A stretch of DNA of 23,245 nucleotides from Xanthoparmelia taractica (lineage: Eukaryota; Ascomycota; Lecanoromycetes; Lecanorales; Parmeliaceae). Shown here in pieces: positions 1-8,818 of this stretch. The notes under the pieces were generated by a model. That model worked only from the letters and a program-made list of their open reading frames with translations. It did not search any database and was not told the origin of the DNA. Numbering within the stretch: position 1 is the stretch's first letter; the number at the start of each line of letters is the position of its first letter. The stretch lies in contig JANQBS010000437.1 of assembly GCA_033085395.1 (NCBI GenBank), positions 1-23,245 of the forward strand, read 5' to 3'. Position numbers and translations under genes: made by a program.

Positions 1-650
1 TATAAGCGTTATTATTTAACGTTATAATAATAAGTATTATCTCTTAACGAAAGAAATTCGTTTTAAATATTAAAAGTGTAAATTTAAGATATTTCTTATA
101 TAGTCTTATCAAGCGACGAGTGAGAAATTATTACTCGAAATTCTAATCTTTGCGATTATATATAATATATATAAACTCGTTTATACGAAGAAACGCGATA
201 AATACGAGATAAAAGACTATATAGAGCGTTGCTTCGGCCTCGTCTTCTTAATTAATATAAGTAAGTATCTATAATAATAGATCTTTAATAATTAAACGAT
301 ATTCTTTTATTTTAGTCTCGTCTTGTAGACGTTAAATATTAATAATAATTCTTTATAATTAAGAATTATAAAATATCGTAAGATTCTTATATCTTATATT
401 AATATAAGCTAATCTAACGTCTATTAGATAAATCTTAATAATCTTAATCTTAACTCGTCTTATACTAAGATATACGATCTAGCTAGCGAGTAAATTAATA
501 ATCGCTAAGAAGAAAGATATACTTTTATTAATAAAGCAATAAGCGCTATATAACTTAATAAATATAATATACGTTTTTTGTATCTTTATAGTTAAATTCT
601 ATTAGAGAAAACGAGCTATCTCTTATAATAATGCGATCTAATTATATTAG
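1..650 (-). pseudogene. tyrosine recombinase N-terminal and central part, RIP-degraded, partial
   Basis: The same minus frame continues past the RNase H end into a region that fits the start of a DIRS-type tyrosine recombinase. There is a Y-K-K-R helix start near 560-585, a core-binding-like region over about 300-560, a SFISYLSRFF segment at about 195-230 at the place of the family's A-F-L-R-x-G-E-F stretch, and KRISFVKR near 35-65 at the place of KTDPFRKG. No DDE integrase is seen. The catalytic HxxR and nucleophilic tyrosine would lie beyond position 1. The assignment relies on position, spacing and RIP-aware reading and is weaker than that of the reverse transcriptase. Confidence 0.6.
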
Positions 651-689
651 AAATTCGATAGATCGCGCTCTAGCTCTACGAAGCGATTG

Positions 690-2250
690 AGATATATCTT
701 AGCTATAAATATACGTTAGCGATCTTTCGATACCGAAAGCGTAATAAGTTATCTATTAGCTTATTAACTTTAATTAAGATTTATATTAAGATTAAATAGA
801 TATCGTATTTTATTAATAGCATTATTATATCTTATAATAAAGTTATAGTTAATTCGCGAATAAAGAACTTTCTAAGATTATAAATATATACGTTATTATC
901 GCAATATAGCATTAATCGTATTCTCTAAAGTCTTTATAATTATAATCAAATAGCGTGATATATAATCTTTATTTCTTTAAACTAAATATCTTTCTAATAA
1001 TAACGTGTAAATATTAAAATATTAAAAGCCTTCTAAATCGATTATAAGAGATCTAGATACTTTAAGATATAGTCTTTTATATTAAAGATTTCTAATACGT
1101 TAATTTAAATATATTATATTAATTAACTAATAACGTAATAAATTAACTTAAGATTATTTTAATCTTTTAGAAAGATCTTTTATTATAATAAATCGATCTT
1201 TATATATAATATAATTCTAATAAGTATTATTAGTCTTCGAATAATATTAAAAAGTTATCTTAAGAACGCTCTCTCTAAGATTACGATCTTAGCGATAAAT
1301 AATAAAAAATCGATCACTAACTTAAGTTTATAATATAAGATTATCGCCTAATTTAAAAGATTCTTAATCGTGTTTCTCGCTCGAGCGAGCTTATCGAGAG
1401 AAAGTCTAGTCTATATAAGAATACTATCGAACTTAATTCCTAGAAAATCGACTATAATACTTATAATATTCTTAATATAATTAATTTTAAAGCCTAATTC
1501 TTTATATATAAGATCGAATTATTAATTATATATAATCGCATTATCGATTAATACTAAAATAGCGAAGAAATCATTTAAATAGTAAAGTATTATAATTTAA
1601 AGAAGAACTATTATTAAGATTTAGTTAAGAGTCTTTATAAATAGATTAAATATAAATAACGATATACGTAGATCGAAGAATAGATATTATTTTATTTAAT
1701 AGCGATCGTTATAGTGAAATTCTAATAATTATTAATCTAACGTTACGATTAATATATATCTAAAGGCGTCTTTTAGATCTCTTTTAACGAATTAAGCCTT
1801 AAAGTCTTATTATAGTAGTACGATTACTACGTTATCGTATATAGCGTATTTTAAAGCTTCTTAGTTCTAAAATATATCGTTATTAACTAAGGTCTTATAT
1901 AAGAATAAGAGATTATAAATACGTCTTTAATTATTATCGTACTTCGAGATTAGCCCTAGCGACGAGTAGACGAATTGCTATTTCGTCTAGGAATTAATCT
2001 CTATTAGACGATTATATTAAAGCTATTTTTAAAGATTCATCGTTAATATATTAGATGCTATAAGAGTTAATTAATAATTGTAATTGCGATAACGTAGAAT
2101 TTAAGCTCGATATTCGATTTTTACTCTCTTTTAAAAAATAGTCGAAAGAGTCTTAGCGAATATAATATCTAAATAATTTTTCAATTAATAATCTTAATCT
2201 TTCACTCGTAGCGAATCTTAACTAATTAAATCTAAATCTAATAAATCGTA
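690..2250 (-). pseudogene. reverse transcriptase-RNase H of DIRS-like element, RIP-degraded
   Basis: Recognisable motifs appear in order in one frame. SSLGLISKYDNN (about 1,933-1,968) fits the family SPLGLIPKHDGG with P to S and G to N changes. KRDLKDAFRYI (about 1,750-1,785) carries the first catalytic Asp. The YLND at 1,570-1,581 corresponds to the YLDD/YxDD active site with one D changed to N. RAFLR (about 1,270-1,285) is followed by an RNase H region from about 1,130, with I*INVLE fitting the WTDASG strand and KDI*FKEIK fitting the helix that carries the catalytic Glu. LIDNLLRF (about 733-756) fits the LADALSRF end of the family. Asterisks sit where Trp or Gln is expected. The FLRRL-type motif and the ADALSRF ending are typical of DIRS/Ngaro RT-RH. 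The gene is dead. Confidence 0.85.
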
Positions 2251-2379
2251 TAGCGTGTATAAAACTTCTTCTACTATGTGTAATAGTAATATAAATATCT
2301 ACGAATACGTTAAAAGTTATTTAGATCTCGAAATTCGATTATTAAGCGAGGTGAGATTAATAATTAAGATCTCGATTTT

Positions 2380-3400
2380 AATCTTTTAATATATATTTAC
2401 TTAATAATTTAATTAATAATTAAGATAAATATAGATATACTAATAATACTCGCGTGAATATCGTCTTTTATTAAAATTTCGATATATAGCGAAGAATTTA
2501 AGAATAGAATCTAAATTTTACTTGATATCGCTAAGGGCGATTATTTTACGTAGTAGAAGATCGCTATAACGTCTATTCTCGATAATTTAAATTATAAGAT
2601 TATTCTAATCATTTAAGATATATGCGTTTATAAACATATAATAATATTTACGAATAAAGTTAAATTTATATAAGACTAATAACTTAGTTAGACGAAAACG
2701 ATAATTTAATAGTATCTTCTATAGGCGAATAATCACTATAAGATATGCATAATAATATATAACTTAATTATACACCTCGAAACACTATAATAGAGGTATT
2801 ATCTTATTTGCTTTATAGGTATCGTTTATATCGACGCGATTAACGTATTCTCGACTTAGCTTAATAAGATTCTTAGATTTAAACGTCTTAAAAAAGATTT
2901 ACTTAAAATACTTAATATCGATAACGCGATAGCGTTTATAAAGATTAAGAAAGAGACGTATATCTTTAATATATATAAAGAAGACTCTAAAATTATTATT
3001 CTTCTCTAAATTAATATTAGACTCGAACAAATAATATTAATAATAACGATAATAACGACGAGAGTGTGACTTATATATTCGATATTATTTATAATGATTA
3101 TATTCGTATTTAACGAGACGTTCTTTTAGCTCTAAGACTTAATCGCGATAACTAAGAATCTTAATATTAATTTTCTTAATCACGCTTAATCTCTAAAGAG
3201 AATATCTTTAATATTATAGACTTATTTTTATAAAATCGAGCGAAGCGAGAGGAGAAAAAGAGTATAATAATCTTTACGAGGGTTTTAGATCTATTAAGAA
3301 TCTTTTTAAAGATCTTCTTAAATGCCTTAAAGCGTTTAATAGCGATAGTTATAACTTAAGAAGAATAAGATAATTAAGAAGATTAAAATAAGTGTAGATA
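2380..3400 (-). pseudogene. Gag-like region with degraded CCCH knuckle
   Basis: This is the upstream part of the retroelement frame. It contains a possible coiled stretch near 3,060-3,180 and a central region around 2,580-3,050 that reads without a frame break. At 2,401-2,500 it reads FFAIYRNFNKRR followed by YSREYY and YIYIYLNY. RIP turns Cys codons TGC/TGT into Tyr TAC/TAT, so the regularly spaced tyrosines fit former cysteines of a CCCH/zinc-knuckle nucleic-acid-binding motif. This is what one expects between a Gag domain and reverse transcriptase. The N-terminal limit is uncertain because ATG codons would also be changed. Family assignment rests on memory of similar fungal Gag-like proteins, not on a search. 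Confidence 0.6.
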
Positions 3401-5500
3401 TAAATAAAATAAGAAGAATATACGCTAATCTAGTATATAGATATTTAATAATTTCGAATTAATTGAATAAAGATTATAAAAGAATATAATTGCTCTTAAT
3501 TTATATAATACTTCTTATTATTAATTACGAATATAAGAGTTATTTTATTTCTTCTATTAAATTAGACGTAGATATATAAGACTTCTATATCTATAGCTAC
3601 GCTAATATTTATCTAATAATTCTTATCGTCTCTCTCGAAACGCTTATAAATAATAACTATTTAGTTCTAGAATTAAGTCGGCTTTAAGTATTTAGTGTTA
3701 TAAAAAAAGAAATCGAGTCGAATCTTTTAATTTATGCTTACGTTCGATCTTCTTCTTATATATATAATAATTATTCTTATTATGCGATCGAGCTTTAGAT
3801 AGAATTTTTCTCTTATTCTTACGCGTAACTCTCGCTATAATAATATTTATCTCGCTATTATCTCTCTGCAAAGCTCTTAATATTATTATATTCTTCTTTA
3901 TCTATTTATATAGCTTTCTCTAAAGCTTTGTACGATAATATTTCAATATTTAAATAATAATACGTAGCTTTCGCTGCTTTCTTTTATGCGTAATTCTTAT
4001 ATTATTTTCGCGTAATAGTATTTCGAAAACTTCTCTGCTATTTTTAAACATCGCGATCTTATTAATAGAGTCTTTTGAAGTTACTCGTGATAACTATAAC
4101 TCTAATAAATCGACTTATCGATCTCTCTTTATATTAATTTCAAAAGTTAAACTCTTTATACGTGAAGATATATTGACTCTATATTATGCTATACGATATA
4201 TATTATTATACTTATCGATCTTCGCTACTTATATACGTGCGATAGATTTAGCTAGTCTTTAATTAAGTCTAAGTGCGAAATATAATTACGCTTTTTATTT
4301 TATATAATAAAGTCTTCTTCGTATTTTAATTTCTTTATCGCCGCTCTATTTAGAGTAAATCTACGATAGTCTTTAGTCTTAGCTTCTATATTTAAGCTTA
4401 TTTAAGCTTATTGTAAAGTATTATTATTATTCTAATAGATTTTAAGACTATCGTCTCTTAGAGCTTTCGCTATTATCTTTTAATTCTTTAACGATAGCTT
4501 TATAATATTATCTATCTTCGTCTCTTTACGATAAAACGTTTAGATAATAAAAAGCTTCTCGCGAATACTTTTCGATTCTATAATATCTTTATTAAGATTC
4601 GTTATCTTATCGATATTATTATATTTCTAATTTTAATATATCACTTAAGATAAATTTAAATAACGTCTATTTATAACTTAAGAACTTATATTGACTATAC
4701 TCGATATAATAACGAACTTCGACTTTAAAGTAAATGTAAGAGAGGATTAAATAGAGTAAATATCAAAATAACGTCGAATTAAGTCTTAATAATAGATATT
4801 AATTATAATATAGATGCGTTCTAAGAGAATAGATCAATCGTGAAAAGCGTTTAGAAAAATACTTCGATATATATCTATCGAGTGAATAAATAGATATATA
4901 TAAAGCCCGGTGAGACTAAGATAACTTCGCGCCTGAAGAAATAAATTATATTATCGATTAATTCTTCGAAACGATATTAGCGATATTATTAGATATATCT
5001 AATTAATATCGTCTAGATAATATTACTTATACGCTATCTATATCTCAAGTTAAGAATACTTTAATATAATATATGAAATTATATTATAGATATCTCTATC
5101 TAAAGCACTAATATAAAACTTATAAATTAGTAGCGATTTATTAAACGTTATATAAGCGAGATCGTATATAGATAGTAACTAATCGAAAATTATAAATAAA
5201 TTAAAGATTATTAGCTCTTATATCTAGTAAATAATTAAGATAAAGATATCTAGGATTATTCTCGAATGATACGTTAATTTAATTATAATATGTGCTATTA
5301 TAATAAACGATTAATAATGCGAGTAATAAAATCTAAGAGCCCTACACACGATAGGCTACTTAGACCCTAATCTAGTTTAATAAAATTCTTTAACGCTAGT
5401 AATTTCTACTCGCGATAATTAAATTTTTTATAAAAATTAATATTTAAGAAGAGATTTTAATTAATTTCTCTATAAATTTAAAAAGAATTACGAAATACGT
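3400..5500. repeat. unidentified RIP-mutated segment upstream of the retroelement
   Basis: Composition is the same as the rest of the block. On the minus strand at about 3,702-4,110, in a frame different from that of the polyprotein, there is a lysine/arginine-rich stretch of roughly 130 codons with only a handful of TAA/TAG stops (for example KNKRKILSKARSHNKNN). It could be the 5' part of the same element, a separate ORF, or the tail of another transposase such as a pogo/Fot-type DDE protein. Neither could be confirmed. No terminal repeat or coding motif was recognised in the rest. Confidence 0.5.
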
Positions 5501-5535
5501 TGAATTACCAGAGATAGCTAAAAATAGAGGTCGTT

Positions 5536-5543
5536 TCACGTGA
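5536..5543. promoter_or_regulatory. TCACGTGA E-box palindrome upstream of CNS1
   Basis: This perfect 8-bp palindrome contains CACGTG, the site bound by fungal bHLH factors of the Cbf1/Pho4 type. It lies 205 bp before the CNS1 ATG, in the first normal-composition DNA after the RIP block. Function is inferred from motif and position only. Confidence 0.35.
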
Positions 5544-5747
5544 CGAAATTATAAGCGCAGCAATCAGAGCGTTTCGAGGAATCAACTTTTTTTTAGATCA
5601 TTTTATAGTACTTAGATGACCCAAGCCTTTGACAAATTAAAAATTTGTCTCTGTCTTGGCGTGCCTACTTAGCCTGGTTCCGGTACTTGGCCTATAGCTT
5701 CTTCAAAATCTTGTATTATAATCTTTATCTTGTCAGCAATTCCAACT

Positions 5748-7190
5748 ATGAACCGATTCGAAGAGCTCCCAGATGATGTCGACGGGCCGCTCAACCTCAA
5801 TCCTCCCCCGGCGCCCTTTCATGCACCATCCTCTGCCGCGAATGCATTCCCATCAGCATCCTCTGATTCCGCCCCATTTCCAATCGATGCAAGCCGGCTG
5901 GAACAAAGTGGGAATACGCCGGCACTACCGCCTCATATGGCATCTGTACGCACTCATACCGCGGATGAGATTGTACAGATGATGAACCGTACACCATTAT
6001 TCATGACCTCCCTTGAAGGCACCGAAGACGAAGGTATGTAGCAGGCGGCCGACTTCATACGAGGAGCATGTTCATATCTAAGTACAGGCTAGACGGAGAT
6101 AACGTGGAGCTTGATGCTCTTCGAGCTTTACAATACGAAGGCACACCAGCCGAGATTGCCCAAGGCTTCAAAGAGCAGGGAAATGAGGTGGTCAAGATGA
6201 AGCGGTGGAAGGATGGAAAGGAATTCTATACCAAGGCTCTTGCTGTGCTTGCGCAGAGGAAAGAAGCTCGCTTGCTCAGATCATCGAATGGAGATGGAGA
6301 GCAGCCTCCAATTGCAGAAGACGAAGCAGAGATACGAAAGCAGACGGAGCTTGAAGAGGCTTGCTTCGTCAATCGTGCGCTTTGCAACTTAGAATTGAGT
6401 ATGCTCCCAAGTATATGACTGTAGCCTGTGCGGGTTTGAAGCTTACATCTACGCAGAAAATTATCGATCTACAACCCTCGACTGCGCAGCGGCCCTCCGC
6501 CTCAACGCCAAGAATGTCAAAGCATACTACCGCTCCTGTCTTGCTCTTTTTGCCCTCGACAAGCTCGCTGAAGCTTCGGACGCCTGTACTCGAGGTCTTG
6601 CAATTGACCCTACAAACGCCCCCTTGGGAGGGGTTGCCACCAAGATCGAAGCACGGCAAACATCTCTGAATGCCATCGAGCAGAAGCGGCAGGAGCGGGA
6701 ACAGCGTGTACAGAAAGAAAAGTTCATGTTAAACACGGCACTTTGCGCTCGCAACATCCGCACGCGTAGTACTGCACAGCCCCCGGATCTGGAAGACGCA
6801 GCTATTCACCTTTCACCAGACCCAATTGCTCCGACCAGCACCTTGATGTTTCCAGTTGTGCTTCTTTACCCGCTCCACTTACAATCCGACTTCATCAAAG
6901 CCTTTTCGGAGATGGATACTGTTCTAAATCACTTGGAGTACATATTTCCATTGCCGTGGGACGAGAGACACGAGTACACGCTTGAGTCTCTGGAGTTTTA
7001 CATGGAAACTGGCAGTGGGGGGTTGATCAAAGTGGGCAAGAAAGTGAGCTTAGGCAAGGTGCTGGGAAGCCCGGGCGTGGAGATTGTGGATGGGGTGGTA
7101 AGGATCAATGTACTGCTCAAGTCAGGAGCAGCTGGTTGGATCGAGGAGATGAAGATTAGGAAAGGCAAAGCAGTTACAAAATCAGCATGA
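5748..7190 (+). CDS. CNS1: Hsp90/Hsp70 co-chaperone CNS1/TTC4 (TPR protein)
   Basis: Three exons, 5748-6033, 6093-6398 and 6457-7190, give 441 residues. The introns are 59 and 58 nt with GTATGT and GTATGC donors and CTAG and CGCAG acceptors. Members of the family couple Hsp70/Hsp90 to clients and translation factors in the cytosol; the yeast protein is essential. The N-terminus is Pro/Ser-rich. TADEIVQMMNRTPLFM precedes a TPR region: helix pairs at about 118-151 (FKEQGNEVVKMKRWKDG), 186-218 (FVNRALCNLEL-KNYRSTT across exon 2/3) and 219-252 (VKAYYRSCLALFALDKL). A charged helix (QKRQEREQRVQKEK) leads into the C-terminal TTC4 'wheel' domain (FPVVLLYP, about 300-441). ATG 5748 is the first in-frame ATG; six upstream sense codons are open but begin with TTG. 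Intron 1 uses the TAG at 6092, because the nearer CAG (6087) breaks the frame. Length is slightly above yeast Cns1 (385). Confidence 0.9.
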
Positions 7191-7877
7191 TGCATAATCC
7201 GGATATTAGGCAAGAGCTTCCGATTTTTGGAAGTCGGACACGTGAGACATTTCCGAAGCATGTCCAGAGGCATCCTGCAGCTCCGATACGACCTCTTAGC
7301 TACTTGTACTATCAGAGGTGGAAGCCGGCCTAAAGGCTTGACGACAGCAGAATGTCATTGTGCAGGTTCCAGCCCAAGCGAACCAATTAGGGTTTGATAG
7401 GGTCGAGACGTAGTTTAATAATCAAACAAGCGACGTCGGAGGGTTAGCCTTGCTTCAAGTCCAGCTTAGGAAATTCTTCCTCGGCCTAGATGGAAGCCTG
7501 TCGATTTCCTGGGATTGCATACGAAGTACAAACTGATACCAGGCTACTCGCCGGAAGCAGCCAAAAGGCCGGGAGGATGCGTCTCGATTTCCCCGCATTT
7601 CGGAGCAGGAGCAAGCACTGCTTAGGCGTCGATCAAGCTTCGCGACGTTTGCGTGGCTTGCAGACGAAACGGGGTTGAAATCTGGGTAGAGGCGAGATCT
7701 GTGGGATGCAAGTGATTGGGCAGAGGTACAAAAAGTAGGGAGCTTGGCGGGCAGGCAGAAGACGGACGGAGGTCTGAGAGCTGGGCAGCAGAGAGCAGAG
7801 AGCGTTGATTAGGCTCGAAGGCGTGTGCTTGCTGCAGGCGCACCACAGTACGTATTCTGGTTGCAGGTCTAGTCACT

Positions 7878-7883
7878 TGACTC
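7878..7883 (+). promoter_or_regulatory. TGACTC candidate CpcA/Gcn4-type site
   Basis: TGACTC is the core of the general amino acid control element bound by Gcn4 in yeast and CpcA/CPC-1 in filamentous fungi. It lies about 940 bp upstream of the GLT1 ATG. Yeast GLT1 is known to respond to Gcn4. A six-base match is common by chance, so this is only a candidate. Confidence 0.3.
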
Positions 7884-8231
7884 GAAGCGCATCGAGTCTC
7901 TTTTGTAATGGGCTATTGGCCAGGCTGGGGGGGGGAAAGTAAGGAATGTAGAGATGAAGTTCTTGTGGTGTATCATTATTGTATATTACTCGTACTGCTT
8001 TCCCTAACGCCACTCTACCTGCTAGATATTGAATGGACGGCATTCTATGTATTGATGGAGGTATGGGAGATAGATGATATATGGGGCTGTGGTGTATATG
8101 TACTTCTAAGGCATGTATGCATGAGAGACCGATATAGGATAAGTGAAATCGCGGTGACAAAGAGTGAGAGGGCCGAGGGTGCATGAAGTTTATAACTTTA
8201 TTACCAGAGATCTGAGAATGTCGGCCTTCCC

Positions 8232-8253
8232 ATTGGTCAATTATCGCTTATCT
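8232..8253. promoter_or_regulatory. CCAAT box and paired GATA sites upstream of GLT1
   Basis: ATTGG at 8232-8236 is CCAAT on the minus strand. It is followed at once by TTATCG (8241-8246) and CTTATCT (8247-8253), which are two GATA sites on the minus strand. GATA factors (AreA/Gln3 type) control nitrogen genes, and closely paired GATA sites are their preferred arrangement; CCAAT is bound by the HAP/AnCF complex. The position, about 570 bp before the ATG of an ammonia-assimilation gene, fits nitrogen control. Binding is inferred. Confidence 0.4.
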
Positions 8254-8305
8254 CTTAACGTATGATTTTACTTCCTTCCAACAATCGCCCTAAACCCGCA
8301 CCAGC

Positions 8306-8329
8306 AAAAAAAAAAAAAAAAAAAAAAAA
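8306..8329. repeat. 24-base A homopolymer
   Basis: An uninterrupted run of 24 A in the GLT1 upstream region, followed by a 14-base T run at 8431-8444. Such dA:dT tracts often mark nucleosome-depleted promoter DNA in fungi. Its exact length may be affected by sequencing error. Confidence 0.9.
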
Positions 8330-8569
8330 GAAATAGTCACAGCAACATAAAACATACCAAAAATCTAACTGGCGACTACATTCTGCATAAAATCCTCCGC
8401 CGGCTATTTTTCTAGCCTTTACTGTATCAATTTTTTTTTTTTTTGCTGGACTGGGGAATAAACTCCCGATTACTATCACTTTGCGTAACTTGGGTTTGTG
8501 CACTTCTGCCCTGCGACATCATTTCGTGGCAAAGTCCAAGTGTGGTGTGGGGTTCATCTCCGCCCTAAC

Positions 8570-8639
8570 AAATTCATTGTTTTCTTCTTTTTCATTCTTT
8601 CTTCTTACTTTCATTTCCCCCCTCCCCCCCCCCCCCCCC
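8570..8639 (+). repeat. pyrimidine tract ending in C6-T-C16
   Basis: A CT-rich tract (TTCTTCTTTTTC-like) runs into six C, one T and sixteen C (8617-8639). It lies 180-250 bp before the GLT1 ATG. Pyrimidine-rich stretches before the start site are common in highly expressed fungal genes. The long C run is unusual, and its length is a likely assembly weak point. Confidence 0.85.
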
Positions 8640-8818
8640 AAAAACCGAATTTCCCATTGCCACAACAATCTTTCTTCAACAGCTCCTTCTTCATCTGTCT
8701 CCAGACTTCAGAGTCTTCGACCTCAATCTCGCAAAGGCTCCACGAATTTCCCCAATCCAAAATCCCTATCCACGTTTCAGCCTGCGCGGCAACCATATCG
8801 ACGGTCCCCGTCCGTAGG

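Larger units (their letters stand above)
1..3400 (-). mobile_element. DIRS-like tyrosine-recombinase retrotransposon, RIP-degraded, truncated by window edge
   Basis: Reading the minus strand in one fixed frame (codons cover plus positions 3k+1 to 3k+3) gives a continuous, stop-riddled polyprotein from about 3,400 down to 1. In-frame stops are nearly all TAA or TAG, as expected from CAA, CAG or TGG after RIP, and no frameshift is needed. The order is Gag-like with a CCCH-type knuckle, reverse transcriptase, RNase H, then tyrosine recombinase. That order, with a recombinase in place of a DDE integrase and no protease seen, is characteristic of DIRS/Ngaro-class elements. The 3' end, including the recombinase catalytic HxxR and tyrosine, lies before position 1. 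The start codon and terminal repeats were not identified. The RT/RNase H assignment is strong; the exact subclass is inference. Confidence 0.82.
1..5500. repeat. RIP-mutated AT-rich repeat block
   Basis: The block is overwhelmingly A and T. CpA/TpG and CpC/GpG dinucleotides are scarce, while CpG and CpT persist, so almost all C stands before G or T. That is the footprint expected when repeat-induced point mutation converts C to T in duplicated DNA before meiosis. No ORF of useful length survives. Normal composition returns over about 5,495-5,560, where CA, TG and CC reappear. The left edge lies outside the window. The right part of the block (3,400-5,500) is not assigned to any element. Composition is seen directly; RIP as the cause is inference from established fungal biology. 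Confidence 0.93.
7191..8818. other. intergenic: CNS1 3' flank and GLT1 promoter/5' leader
   Basis: About 1.6 kb without a credible gene. ORFs on both strands are short, low in complexity and lack recognisable domains. The first 500 bp should hold the CNS1 3' UTR. The rest holds candidate GLT1 control sites (separate entries), a 24-base A run at 8306-8329, a 14-base T run at 8431-8444 and a long pyrimidine-rich stretch at about 8,570-8,639 just before the GLT1 start. Confidence 0.7.

Noticed and set aside
1..5500. Mitochondrial or centromeric origin of the AT-rich block
   Set aside because: The AT richness comes from selective loss of CpA and CpC contexts, and a retrotransposon frame can be read through it, so RIP of a nuclear repeat explains it better. 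A centromere-proximal location is still possible but not shown.
7873..8184. A 103-codon minus-strand ORF between CNS1 and GLT1
   Set aside because: The translation is Pro/Ser/His-rich with no domain, overlaps the likely GLT1 control region and shows no splice or promoter logic; it is best explained as chance.
8498..8818. N-terminal extension of GLT1 upstream of ATG 8819
   Set aside because: The frame is open back to 8498 but begins with GTG, has no in-frame ATG, and encodes low-complexity sequence from the pyrimidine and C tracts. Starting at 8819 gives the family-typical propeptide length before Cys53.
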